In this document: positions 15,764-24,629 of the stretch, in pieces
Layout of the letters: every line of letters begins with the position of its first letter
Position numbering within the stretch: the stretch's first letter is position 1
Source of the DNA: Blastococcus sp. CT_GayMR19
Lineage (GTDB): Bacteria; Actinomycetota; Actinomycetes; Mycobacteriales; Geodermatophilaceae
Assembly (NCBI RefSeq): GCF_004570385.1
Contig: NZ_SPQL01000008.1
Location: forward strand, 124,001-188,000
Direction of reading: 5' to 3'
Length of the DNA stretch: 64,000 nucleotides
Program-made: the position numbers and the translations under genes
The notes under the pieces: model-generated
What the model was told of the DNA's origin: nothing
The model's database searches: none
Seen by the model: only the letters and a program-made list of their open reading frames with translations

Positions 15764-18301
15764 ATGGGTGCTGAATTCACCCTCGGCGCGGAAGAAGAGT
15801 TGCACCTCATCGACCTGGATCGATGGGAACTGTCCGCCAGGGCCCCGCAGATTCTCTCGCGATTGCCCAGCGAATTTTACTCAGCCGAAATACAGCGGAC
15901 GACAGTTGAAACAAATACGGCGGTCGTCCGCTCCCTGAGCGATCTCCGCGAGGAACTCCTGCGCCTGCGGGCCGGGGTCATCGAAGTGGCTGCGAAGGAG
16001 AACCTCGGCGTCGCCGCGGTCGGCACGGCACCCCGCTCGACCTACGCCGACTTCGAGCTGACCAGCACCGGCCGCTACAGCCGGATGCAGGAGCAGTACC
16101 GCCTGCTCGTCGACGAGCAGCTGATCTGCGGTACGCAGATCCACGTCGGCGTCGCCGACCGCGACGTGGCCGTCGAGATCGGCCAGCGGATCGCCCGCGA
16201 CCTCCCCGTCCTGCTCGCGCTGTCGGCCAGCAGCCCGTACTGGAACGGCCAGGACACCGGCTACGCCAGCATCCGCACGATCATCTGGCAGCGGTGGCCC
16301 AGCGCCGGCTCCCCCGGCCGGGTCACCTCCGCCGCCGAGTACGACCAGCTGATCGGCGACCTGATCAGTTCCGGCGTGATCGCCGACGCCAAGATGGCCT
16401 ACTTCGACGTCCGGCCGTCCGCGCACGCGCCCACCCTGGAACTGCGGGTCGCCGACGCCTGCCCCCTGGTCGACGACGCCGTCCTCATCGCCGGCCTCTT
16501 CCGCGGCATGGCCCGCGCCGCCGAGCTCGACATCGAGGCCGGCCGCCCGTACGTCGCCCCGCTCGCGCCGCTGCACCGCGCCGGCATCTGGCAGGCGGCC
16601 CGCAGCGGGCTGTCCCGGCAGCTCGTCGACGGCACCGGCCGGCCGCGACCGCGGCCCGCGCACGACGTCGTCCGCGACCTGGTCTCCCGGCTCCGTCCGC
16701 AGCTGGAGGAGTTCGGCGACTGGGAGACCGTCAGCGACCTCACCGAGACGGTGCTGGCCCGCGGCAACTCCGCCGACCGGCAACGCGCCGCCTACGCCGA
16801 ACGCGGCAGCCTCGAGGACGTCATGCGGCTCGTCGTCGAGGAGAGCGGCGGTTCCGAGGTCCGGCCCGACGAGGCGCCCCCCGCTCTCCGCCGGTACCGG
16901 GCCCGGGCCGGCGACGAGGCCCTCGGGCCCGGATCCGTGCCCCGCCCGGCCTACCGCGGGATCGTCGCCACGCTCCAGGGGCTGGGGCCGGCGGAGCTGC
17001 GGGACCGCGACTCCGTTCGCGACGACTGGGTCGCCCGGCAAGGCCTGACGTACGCCCGGGACGGCGAGGAGCGCCCGTTCGCCGTCGACCTGTTCCCCCG
17101 CGTCATCGGCGCGCACGAGTGGGCCGGGCTGGAGACCGGCCTGACGCAGCGCGCCTGGGCGCTCGAGTCCTTCCTCCGCGACGTCTACGGCGAGCAGCGG
17201 ATCCTCCGCGACGGCGTCCTGTCCGAGGACGTCGTCCGGCGCTGCCCCGGCTGGGCGGAGGAGGCCACGCGGCTGCCCCCCGGGGTCGTGCGGGCCCCCG
17301 TCATGGGCTTCGACCTCGTCCGCAACGAGTACGGCGGCTGGCGGGTGCTCGAGGACAACCTGCGCTCCCCCAGCGGCGTCGCGTACGCCGTCGCGCTCCG
17401 GGGGCTGATGGACGCCGTCCTGCCCGAACTTCCCCGCCCGCCCGGCCTCGCGCACCCGGCAGCGGCCTACGAGCTGCTGCGCTCGACCCTGCTGTCGTCC
17501 GCGCAGCCGGGCACCCGGGCGGTGCTGCTCTCCAGCGGCCCGGGCAGCGGCGCCTGGTTCGAGCACCGCCGCCTCGCCGACGGTGCCGGGCTGGGGCTGG
17601 TCCTCCCCGACGACCTCGACGTCACTGATGGGCGGGTGGTGCACCGCGACGGCGGCGATCCCATCGGCGTCCTCTACCTGCGCATCGACGTCGAGCTCCG
17701 GGACCTGGTGGACGGATCGGGCCGGCCGATCGGGCAGCAGCTGCTCGACGTCGCGATCGACGGCCGGGTCGTCCTCGCCAACGCCCCCGGCAACGGGATC
17801 GCCGACGACAAGTCGACCTATCCCCTCGTCCCCGAACTCATCACGTACTACCTCGCCGAGCATCCCGCCCTGGAGTCGGTGCCCACCTACCGCACCGCCG
17901 ACGAGATCGAGCGGCGCGGCGTCCTCGAGCGGGTCGGCGAGCTGGTGACCAAGCCGGTCGACGGCTACGGCGGCGCCGGCGTGCTGATCGGCCCCGCGGC
18001 GACCGCCGCCGAGGTCGCGCAGCGCCGGGCCGAGATCGCGGCCGGTCCGGATGCCTGGGTGGCCCAGGAGGTCGTCTCGCTGTCCTCGCTGCCCTGCCTG
18101 GAGGCCGGCCGGATGGAACCCCGCCGCGTCGACCTGCGGGCGTTCGTCTACCTCACCGGGCCTCGCCGCGAGGACTACCGCCTGGCACCCCTCGCGCTGA
18201 CCCGCGTCGCCCCGCCCGGCAGCCTGATCGTCAACAGCTCGCGGGGTGGCGGCGCCAAGGACACCTGGATCGTGACCGGACCGACCGAGGGAGGCCACTG
18301 A
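15764..18301 (+). CDS. carboxylate-amine ligase (YbdK/GCS2) fused to circularly permuted ATP-grasp protein
   Basis: The 845-residue protein joins two ligase-type modules. Residues 1 to about 370 are a YbdK/glutamate-cysteine ligase 2 domain: TLGAEEELHLID, the core of the ATP/metal site, GTQIHVGV, and TLELRVADACP. Residues about 390-845 are the circularly permuted type 2 ATP-grasp module (DUF404/DUF407): FPRVIGAHEWAGLETGLTQRAWAL, FDLVRNEYGGWRVLEDNLRSPSG, TKPVDGYGGAGVLIGP and VNSSRGGGAKDTW. Both modules make amide bonds at the cost of ATP. The stop overlaps the AsnB-type amidotransferase start (TGATG), so the products likely act in one pathway. By analogy with N-acetylglutaminylglutamine amide synthesis, a small peptide could be built here and then amidated; the exact product is inference. 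Confidence 0.85.
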   Translation: MGAEFTLGAEEELHLIDLDRWELSARAPQILSRLPSEFYSAEIQRTTVETNTAVVRSLSDLREELLRLRAGVIEVAAKENLGVAAVGTAPRSTYADFELTSTGRYSRMQEQYRLLVDEQLICGTQIHVGVADRDVAVEIGQRIARDLPVLLALSASSPYWNGQDTGYASIRTIIWQRWPSAGSPGRVTSAAEYDQLIGDLISSGVIADAKMAYFDVRPSAHAPTLELRVADACPLVDDAVLIAGLFRGMARAAELDIEAGRPYVAPLAPLHRAGIWQAARSGLSRQLVDGTGRPRPRPAHDVVRDLVSRLRPQLEEFGDWETVSDLTETVLARGNSADRQRAAYAERGSLEDVMRLVVEESGGSEVRPDEAPPALRRYRARAGDEALGPGSVPRPAYRGIVATLQGLGPAELRDRDSVRDDWVARQGLTYARDGEERPFAVDLFPRVIGAHEWAGLETGLTQRAWALESFLRDVYGEQRILRDGVLSEDVVRRCPGWAEEATRLPPGVVRAPVMGFDLVRNEYGGWRVLEDNLRSPSGVAYAVALRGLMDAVLPELPRPPGLAHPAAAYELLRSTLLSSAQPGTRAVLLSSGPGSGAWFEHRRLADGAGLGLVLPDDLDVTDGRVVHRDGGDPIGVLYLRIDVELRDLVDGSGRPIGQQLLDVAIDGRVVLANAPGNGIADDKSTYPLVPELITYYLAEHPALESVPTYRTADEIERRGVLERVGELVTKPVDGYGGAGVLIGPAATAAEVAQRRAEIAAGPDAWVAQEVVSLSSLPCLEAGRMEPRRVDLRAFVYLTGPRREDYRLAPLALTRVAPPGSLIVNSSRGGGAKDTWIVTGPTEGGH

Positions 18302-20091
18302 TGTGCGGACTGGCCGGTGAGCTGCGCTTCGACGGCACCGTCGCCGACGTCGCCACGCTGCAGCGCATGACCGGGTGCCTGGAGCGACGCGGCCCCGACG
18401 GCTCCGGCACCTGGGCGCGCGGCCCCGTCGCACTGGGCCACCGGCGGCTGTCGATCATCGACCTGTCGGTCAACGGCGCCCAGCCGATGGTCGATCCGCA
18501 CCTCGGGCTCACCGTGGTGTTCAACGGGATCATCTACAACTACAAGCAGCTGCGCGCCGAGCTGCAGGCGGCCGGGCACCGGTTCTTCTCGACGTCCGAC
18601 AGCGAGGTCGTGCTCAAGGCCTACGCCGAGTGGGGCACGGCGTTCGTGGACCGCTTCCTCGGCATGTTCGCCGTCGCCGTCTTCGAGCACCGCACCGGGC
18701 GCCTGGTGCTGGCCCGCGACCGGCTCGGCATCAAGCCGCTCTACGTCGACCAGCGCGGCGACCGCATCCGTTTCGCCTCGACGCTGCCCGCACTGCTCGC
18801 GGGCGGCGGCGTCGACACGTCGATCGACCGCGTCGCGCTGGCCCACTACATGACCTTCCACTCCGTCGTCCCGGCGCCGCGCACCATCCTCACCGGCGTC
18901 CGCAAGCTGCCGCCGGCCACCGTGCGCGTCGTCGAACCGGACGGCGCCAGCCGCGACACCGTCTACTGGACGCCGGAGTTCACCCGCGACCCGGACCGCC
19001 GCGGCTGGACCGCCCGCGACTGGGAGGAGGCGCTGCTGGACAAGCTGCGCGTCGCCGTCGACCGGCGGATGGTCGCCGACGTGCCCGTCGGGGTGCTGCT
19101 CTCCGGCGGCATCGACTCCAGCCTGGTCGTGGCGCTGCTGGCCGAGGCCGGCCAGACGGGCCTGAGCACGTTCAGCATCGGCTTCGAGTCGGCGGGCGGC
19201 GAGTCCGGCGACGAGTTCGAGTACTCCAGCCTGGTCGCCGAGCGGTTCGGCACCGACCACCATCGCATCCGGATCGACAGCGCCCGCCTGCTCCCAGCCG
19301 TGGACGCCACGGTCGCCGCGATGAGCGAGCCGATGGTCAGCCACGACTGCGTCGCCTTCTACCTGCTCGGCGAGGAGGTCTCGCAGCACGTGAAGGTGGT
19401 GCAGTCCGGGCAGGGCGCCGACGAGGTGCTCGGCGGCTACGACTGGTACCCGCCGCTGTCCGGCGTCCCGAGGGACGGCGCCGTCGAGGCCTACTCCCGG
19501 GTCTTCTTCGACCGCCCCTGGGCCGCGATGGGTTCGGTTCTGGAGCCGGAGTGGATGGTCGCGGACGACGCCCCGACCGCCTTCATCGCCGAGCAGTTCG
19601 GCCGCCACGGGGCCGAGACCTCGGTCGACGCGGCCCTGCGCAACGACACGACGATCATGCTCGTCGACGACCCGGTGAAGCGGGTGGACAACATGACGAT
19701 GGCGTGGGGCCTGGAGGCGCGGGTGCCCTTCCTCGACCACGAGCTGGTCGAGCTGGCCGGCCGCATCCCGCCGGAACTCAAGCTCGCCGACGGCGGGAAG
19801 GGCGTGCTGAAGCGGGCGGCCCGCGGGATCGTGCCCGACGAGGTCATCGACCGCACCAAGGGATACTTCCCCGTGCCGGCGATCCGCCAGCTCGAGGGCC
19901 CGTACCTGGAGCGAGTACGCGAGGCCCTGACCGACCCCGCCGCCAAGCGGCGCGGGCTGTTCCGCCCGGACGCCGTGGAGGCCATGCTCGCCGACCCCAA
20001 CGCGACCCGGACCACCCTCGGGTCGAACGCACTGTGGCAGCTTGCTCTGCTGGAGATGTGGCTGCAGAAGATGGAGGACGTCGGACGGTGA
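18301..20091 (+). CDS. glutamine-dependent amidotransferase, asparagine synthase family (AsnO-like)
   Basis: The 596-residue protein starts MCGLAGEL: after removal of Met the catalytic Cys of a class II glutaminase is exposed. The glutaminase domain (1 to about 200) includes RRGPDGSG, LGHRRLSIIDLS and VFNGIIYN. The synthase domain has the ATP-pyrophosphatase loop LLSGGIDSS (about residue 267) and the C-terminal GLEARVPFLDHELVELA. It resembles the subfamily that amidates N-acetylglutaminylglutamine (AsnO) rather than housekeeping AsnB, mainly because of the neighbouring ligase fusion and peptidase; this distinction cannot be proved by eye. It starts at 18301, overlapping the previous stop by one base, and its TGA overlaps the GTG of the peptidase gene by four. 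Confidence 0.85.
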   Translation: MCGLAGELRFDGTVADVATLQRMTGCLERRGPDGSGTWARGPVALGHRRLSIIDLSVNGAQPMVDPHLGLTVVFNGIIYNYKQLRAELQAAGHRFFSTSDSEVVLKAYAEWGTAFVDRFLGMFAVAVFEHRTGRLVLARDRLGIKPLYVDQRGDRIRFASTLPALLAGGGVDTSIDRVALAHYMTFHSVVPAPRTILTGVRKLPPATVRVVEPDGASRDTVYWTPEFTRDPDRRGWTARDWEEALLDKLRVAVDRRMVADVPVGVLLSGGIDSSLVVALLAEAGQTGLSTFSIGFESAGGESGDEFEYSSLVAERFGTDHHRIRIDSARLLPAVDATVAAMSEPMVSHDCVAFYLLGEEVSQHVKVVQSGQGADEVLGGYDWYPPLSGVPRDGAVEAYSRVFFDRPWAAMGSVLEPEWMVADDAPTAFIAEQFGRHGAETSVDAALRNDTTIMLVDDPVKRVDNMTMAWGLEARVPFLDHELVELAGRIPPELKLADGGKGVLKRAARGIVPDEVIDRTKGYFPVPAIRQLEGPYLERVREALTDPAAKRRGLFRPDAVEAMLADPNATRTTLGSNALWQLALLEMWLQKMEDVGR

Positions 20092-21944
20092 CGGCAGAGG
20101 TCGCGACGGGCACGGTCGAGGAGGCGGTCGAGCTCGCGTCCGAACTCGTCGACGCCTGGGGCAGCTGGGGCCCCAACATGACGCCGGACGCGCGACAGGT
20201 CGCCTTCATCAGCGACCGCTCCGGCATCCCGCAGCTGTGGGTCCAGGACGTCGTGCTCGACGGATCCCCGCCCCCCGCCCGGCACGTTCCGCTCTCCGAG
20301 GACCCGGTCCTCGCGGTCCGCTGGGCGGCCGACAGCGGCTGGCTCACCTGCCTGATCGCGACGGACGGCGGCGTCCGGACGCAGGTGTGGGTGGTGCGGC
20401 CTGACGGCTCCGACGCCCGCCGCATCGCCGGCGACGCCCACACCCACGTCGAGCTCGGCCCGTGGACCCGCAGCGGACACCGCTTCGTGGTCACCTTCCC
20501 CGGCCTCAGCAACGGGCACCCGACGAGGTCGTACCTGGCCGACCCGCTGACCGGCCGGCTCGACCCGCTCGCCGAGGGGCACCTCATCCACGTCCTCGAC
20601 ATCTCGCTCGAGGAGCGGTTCCTCGTGCTCAAGGACGGCGAGCGCGGGCAGCAGTACGTGTCGGTCATCGACCGGCTGATGGACGAGGACTTCAGCGCGC
20701 TGACCCACGGCGCGACCGGCTCGACCGACCAGGGGCTCATCCGGCCGGCCCCCGAGGACCACGCCGGCCCGGTGTACGTCTACCTCGCCTCCGACGTCGG
20801 CCTGCCCCGCAAGGTGCTGATCGGGCTGCCGTTCGGACCCAACGGGTGGCGCGGCGAGCCGCGGACCCTCGCCGCCCGGGACGACGCCGACCTCGAGTGG
20901 GTGGACGCCGACGACGCCGGCCGGCTCCTGCTGCTCGTCTGGAACGTGGCCGGCGCGAGCGAGATCGAGCTGTTCGACACCGCGACCAGGTCGTCCACGC
21001 CGATCAGGGGCCTGCCCGGCCTGGTCGCCTCCACGCCGGTGCTCTCCCGCGACGGGTCCAGCGTGATCCTCGGCGTCGAGGGTCCGGAGCGGCCGCGCGA
21101 GCTGTGGCACCTCGACACCCGCACGCACGCCTGGCACCGGGTGACCGACGGACCGAAGGTGCCCGACCGCCCGCTGGTGGTCCCGACCCTGGAGCGGTTC
21201 GCCGGCCGGGACGGCCTGCCGCTCACCGGCTGGCTGTACCGGTCAACGACACCTATCGGCGCCGCGGCGCTGGCCCTGCACGGCGGCCCCGAGGGGCAGG
21301 AACGCCCGACCTTCGATCCGCAGCACCAGGCGCTGGCCGCAGCGGGCATCACCGTGTTCGCGCCCAACATCCGCGGCTCGTCCGGGTTCGGGCGCGAGTT
21401 CGTGCACGCCGACGACCTGCACGGCCGGTACGCCGCGTTCTCCGACGTTACGGCCTGCGCCGACCACCTCGTGGCGCACGGACTGGCCGAGCGCGACCGC
21501 GTCGCGGTCACCGGGCGCTCCTACGGCGGCTATCTCACGCTGGCGTCGCTCGCGTTCTCCCCCGGCGTGTTCGCCGCGGGCATCGACATCTGCGGGATGT
21601 CGGACCTGGTCACCTTCTACCGGGACACCGAGCCGTGGATCGCCGCCGCCGCGGTCACGAAGTACGGGCACCCCGAGCGCGACCGCGCTCTGCTGGAGGA
21701 CATCTCACCGCTGGCCTCGGCGGGCAACATCGACGTCCCCCTGCTCGTCGTGCACGGTGAGCACGACACCAACGTGCCGATCGGCGAGGCCTCCCAGGTC
21801 GTCGCGGCCCTGCGGGGGCTGGGCCGGACGGTGGAGTACCTGGAACTGTCCGGCGAGGGGCACGTCTTCCGCCGGACGACGTCCCGGAAGGAACTGGCCG
21901 GCGCGATGACCCGCTTCCTGCACGCCCACCTCCAGGTGGCCTGA
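20088..21944 (+). CDS. S9 family (prolyl oligopeptidase-like) peptidase
   Basis: A 618-residue serine peptidase: a WD/beta-propeller-like N-terminal half (about 1-360) and an alpha/beta hydrolase C-terminal half. The catalytic Ser lies in VAVTGRSYGGYLTL (about residue 478), the Asp in LLVVHGEHDTNVP and the His in SGEGHVFRR. The propeller normally restricts access to small peptides. No signal peptide is seen, so it is probably cytosolic. GTG at 20088 overlaps the amidotransferase stop (GTGA) and is followed by a helical segment (TVEEAVELASELVDAW). In the operon it may degrade the peptide made by the upstream enzymes, as peptidases do in known peptide-osmolyte clusters; this is inference. Confidence 0.87.
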   Translation: MTAEVATGTVEEAVELASELVDAWGSWGPNMTPDARQVAFISDRSGIPQLWVQDVVLDGSPPPARHVPLSEDPVLAVRWAADSGWLTCLIATDGGVRTQVWVVRPDGSDARRIAGDAHTHVELGPWTRSGHRFVVTFPGLSNGHPTRSYLADPLTGRLDPLAEGHLIHVLDISLEERFLVLKDGERGQQYVSVIDRLMDEDFSALTHGATGSTDQGLIRPAPEDHAGPVYVYLASDVGLPRKVLIGLPFGPNGWRGEPRTLAARDDADLEWVDADDAGRLLLLVWNVAGASEIELFDTATRSSTPIRGLPGLVASTPVLSRDGSSVILGVEGPERPRELWHLDTRTHAWHRVTDGPKVPDRPLVVPTLERFAGRDGLPLTGWLYRSTTPIGAAALALHGGPEGQERPTFDPQHQALAAAGITVFAPNIRGSSGFGREFVHADDLHGRYAAFSDVTACADHLVAHGLAERDRVAVTGRSYGGYLTLASLAFSPGVFAAGIDICGMSDLVTFYRDTEPWIAAAAVTKYGHPERDRALLEDISPLASAGNIDVPLLVVHGEHDTNVPIGEASQVVAALRGLGRTVEYLELSGEGHVFRRTTSRKELAGAMTRFLHAHLQVA

Positions 21945-22045
21945 ACCTTCGCGGAGCCGCGAGCTGCAGCCACGGCGCCGGGTTCTCACAGGTTCCGCCC
22001 GTACCCTGGCCACTCGAAATTCTCGGCGGAGGGGGACAGCAGCGC

Positions 22046-23077
22046 ATGCGCTTCGCGCCACGTCGTCGCCAGGAATCGTCCGAGCCACCGGTCGACCGGG
22101 TTGCCACGCGCCCCTTGCCCCGGCCGGTCCCGGACGACCACTGGCCGCCCGCGCAGCCCCAGCCGTGGGAACGTCCGCCCGCCGAGCCAGGCCCGCCGCA
22201 GCCCGAACGGCGTCCGCTCCTCGGCCGCCGCCGGGAACAACCGCCGCCCGAGGCACCGAAGCCCCGCCGCCGCAGGAGGCTGTCGCTCCGCATCGCCCGG
22301 GTGGTGGTCATCGCCTTCCTCGTCCAGGCGCTCCTGATGCTGTCCCTGCGCTGGATCGATCCGCCGACTACGGCGTTCATGGTCGCCAATCCCGGCGACG
22401 CCATCCAGCAGTCGGTGCCGGTCGAGCACGTCTCGCGCAACCTGCTCGCCGCCGTCATCGCTCACGAGGACGCCGAGCTCCCCTACCGCGACGGCGCCTT
22501 CGACTGGATCGACATGTTCAGCCGCGCGACCGAGCACCTGCGCGGCGGCGAGGACCCGTCCGGCTCCACCATCCCGCAGCAGGTGGCCAAGAACATCTTC
22601 CTGACCGCCGAGCCGAGCGCCCTACGCAAGGCGCTCGAGGCCGGCCTGTCCTCGGAGCTGGCGATGATGGTCGACGACCGCCGCATGCTCGAGCTCTACG
22701 TCAACTACGCGCAGTTCGGCCCCACGATCTACGGCGCCTGCGCGGCCAGCTGGTACTACTTCGACTCCCCGCCGTCCTCGCTCTCCGTCGGCGAGGCCGT
22801 GCAGCTGGTCGGCCTGCTGCCCTCCCCCGGCCACGTCCGGCGCGCACCCGGCGGCGGGCTCGACTTCCAGGTCGACGACGGCCTCGGCTGGCTGTCCCGC
22901 TCGCACGTGATCAACGCGCAGAACCGCGTGCCCCGGCACCTGGAGGAGAAGGGCTTCACCCCGGTCGAGGACGCCGGCGTCGAAGGGCTCGCTCAGGACC
23001 AGCCGGCGAGCGACGACGACTGCTCGGAGATGCCCGACGACGTCGCCGAGCTGATCGCCACCGAGGGGACCGCCTGA
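22046..23077 (+). CDS. GT51-family peptidoglycan transglycosylase (MtgA-like)
   Basis: The 343-residue protein has a long proline- and arginine-rich cytoplasmic N-terminus (about 1-80), one membrane segment (about 85-105, ARVVVIAFLVQALLML) and an extracytoplasmic glycosyltransferase 51 domain that polymerises lipid II. Motifs are AVIAHEDAELPYRDGAFDW (weaker than the usual EDxxFxxHxGxD but with Glu-Asp kept), GSTIPQQVAKNIFL (clear GSTITQQxxKN equivalent) and DRRMLELYVNYAQFG. There is no penicillin-binding domain, so it is monofunctional. GGAGGGGGA lies about nine bases before the ATG. Length exceeds typical MtgA because of the N-terminal tail. The altered first motif leaves some doubt about activity. 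Confidence 0.8.
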   Translation: MRFAPRRRQESSEPPVDRVATRPLPRPVPDDHWPPAQPQPWERPPAEPGPPQPERRPLLGRRREQPPPEAPKPRRRRRLSLRIARVVVIAFLVQALLMLSLRWIDPPTTAFMVANPGDAIQQSVPVEHVSRNLLAAVIAHEDAELPYRDGAFDWIDMFSRATEHLRGGEDPSGSTIPQQVAKNIFLTAEPSALRKALEAGLSSELAMMVDDRRMLELYVNYAQFGPTIYGACAASWYYFDSPPSSLSVGEAVQLVGLLPSPGHVRRAPGGGLDFQVDDGLGWLSRSHVINAQNRVPRHLEEKGFTPVEDAGVEGLAQDQPASDDDCSEMPDDVAELIATEGTA

Positions 23078-23203
23078 TCCACACCGGGATGCTCGCTGCC
23101 TCCCGTCGCCGATTGACCCGTGTCGAGCTGGACGCCACGATGGCCGGATCCACCAGGTCGCCGACGGACCTGCGCCCGCCAGTCGATGACGACGAGGGAG
23201 ACC

Positions 23204-24091
23204 ATGAGCGACACGGAGACGATCCAGATTCCCCACCTCGGTGGCTCGACCATCGGCTACCGGTTCGGCAAGGCCTACGACGCGTCGCTCCCGACCCTGG
23301 TGATGGTCAACTCGTTCAGCACCTCCGTCGAGCTGTACCGGCCCCAGTTCGTCGACGAGAAGCTCTCCGCCACGGCCAACCTGCTCGCGCTCGAGCCGTA
23401 CGGGCACGGCCGGACCCGCGCCACGTACGGGCAGTTCACCTACTGGGACTCGGCCATCGCGGGGCTGCAGGTGCTCGACGCGCTCGGCATCTCCGGGGCG
23501 TTCGTGCTGGGCACCTCGCAAGGTGGGTGGATCGCGGCCCGCATGGCCATGCTCGCTCCCGGCACCGTCAAGGGCATCATCCCGCTCGGCACCTCGATGG
23601 ACTTCGAGAGCCAGCGCAGTCGCGATCTGGGGTGCTGGGACGGGGTCGAGTTCTGCACGCCCGCCATCGACGCGCTCGCCGCGTCTGTCAGCGACGACTG
23701 GGTCATCCCGGTCGAGCTCGTCGACGCCGTCCTCGCGGAGGGCTTCGGCGAGGACGTGCCGGCCGAGGACCGCGCGTTCTGGCACGAGACGCACCAGAAG
23801 AACTACACCGGCGACGACGGACGTGCGCGGCTCCGGATCAGCAGCATCAACCTCCGTGACCGTGACGGCCTGCACGGTCGGCTGGACAGCGTGCAGTGCC
23901 CGGTCCTGTGGATGCACGGCACCGCGGACCGGGTCTACTCGGTGGCCAACGCCCAGGACGAGATCACGCTCTTCGTCAACAGCGCCGGCGCCGAGCTCCG
24001 CGTCGTCGACGGCGGCCAGCACTTCCTGAGCGCCACCGACCCCGACGCCGTGAACGCCGCGACGGTCGAGTTCATCAACCGCTGGAAGTAG
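23204..24091 (+). CDS. alpha/beta hydrolase
   Basis: The 295-residue protein has the alpha/beta hydrolase layout: LPTLVMVNSFSTS near the oxyanion hole, the nucleophile elbow VLGTSQGGW (Ser about residue 105), an acidic residue in LWMHGTADRVYS and the catalytic His in DGGQHFLSATD. No signal peptide; cytosolic. Start at ATG 23204 after GAGGGAG. Substrate not predictable. It stops at TAG and is convergent with the cytosine deaminase gene, with only 36 bp between them; CCTGC-GGC-GCAGG at 24113-24125 may form a weak shared hairpin. Confidence 0.85.
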   Translation: MSDTETIQIPHLGGSTIGYRFGKAYDASLPTLVMVNSFSTSVELYRPQFVDEKLSATANLLALEPYGHGRTRATYGQFTYWDSAIAGLQVLDALGISGAFVLGTSQGGWIAARMAMLAPGTVKGIIPLGTSMDFESQRSRDLGCWDGVEFCTPAIDALAASVSDDWVIPVELVDAVLAEGFGEDVPAEDRAFWHETHQKNYTGDDGRARLRISSINLRDRDGLHGRLDSVQCPVLWMHGTADRVYSVANAQDEITLFVNSAGAELRVVDGGQHFLSATDPDAVNAATVEFINRWK

Positions 24092-24127
24092 CGCTCGACG
24101 CGCCCGTCGCCACCTGCGGCGCAGGGG

Positions 24128-24604
24128 TCACTCCTCGCCGATGTCCTCGTTCCACAGGGCGGGCTCGCGGGCGATGAAGTCCTCCATCAGCTCGATGCAC
24201 TCGGCGTCGTCCAGCACGACGACCTCGACTCCCCGCGAGCGGAGCAGCTCCTCCCCGCCCAGGAACGTGCGGTTCTCGCCGATGATCACCCGTGGGATCT
24301 TGTACAGCAGGATCGCGCCGGTGCACATGTCGCACGGCGACAGCGTGGTCACCATCGTGGCCCGCGCGTAGACCGACGCGGGGAGCCGGCCGGCGGCCTC
24401 GAGGCAGTCGGTCTCGCCGTGCTTGATGGCGCTGCCCTCCTGCACCCGCCGGTTGTGCCCGACGGCGATCACCGAGCCGTCGACGACGAGCGCGGCACCG
24501 ATCGGCACCCCGCCCTCGTCGCGACCGCGGCGGGCCTCCGCGACGGCGGCGGCCAGCAGCTCGGCCGGGGACGGCCCGGGTGCGGAGGGAGCGGACGACG
24601 TCAT
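24128..24604 (-). CDS. cytosine deaminase (FCY1-like zinc deaminase)
   Basis: The 158-residue protein belongs to the CMP/dCMP deaminase fold. IKHGETDCLEAAG supplies the zinc-binding His and catalytic Glu, and LSPCDMCTGAILLYKIPRV the two zinc-binding Cys. The C-terminus AREPALWNEDIGEE closely resembles that of yeast cytosine deaminase (ending DWFEDIGE), which favours cytosine to uracil conversion over tRNA or guanine deamination. It is the last gene of the nucleoside/base transporter operon, 25 bp after the permease gene, with AGGAG before the ATG. Together they suggest uptake of pyrimidines and salvage of cytosine as uracil and ammonia. Confidence 0.85.
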   Translation of the reverse strand: MTSSAPSAPGPSPAELLAAAVAEARRGRDEGGVPIGAALVVDGSVIAVGHNRRVQEGSAIKHGETDCLEAAGRLPASVYARATMVTTLSPCDMCTGAILLYKIPRVIIGENRTFLGGEELLRSRGVEVVVLDDAECIELMEDFIAREPALWNEDIGEE

Positions 24605-24629
24605 GAGGGGTCTCCTGGAGAGGTAGGGG

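Noticed and set aside
15881-18433. 850-codon minus-strand frame opposite the YbdK/ATP-grasp gene
   Set aside because: Same antisense artefact; the product is Gly/Ala/Arg-rich with no family signature.
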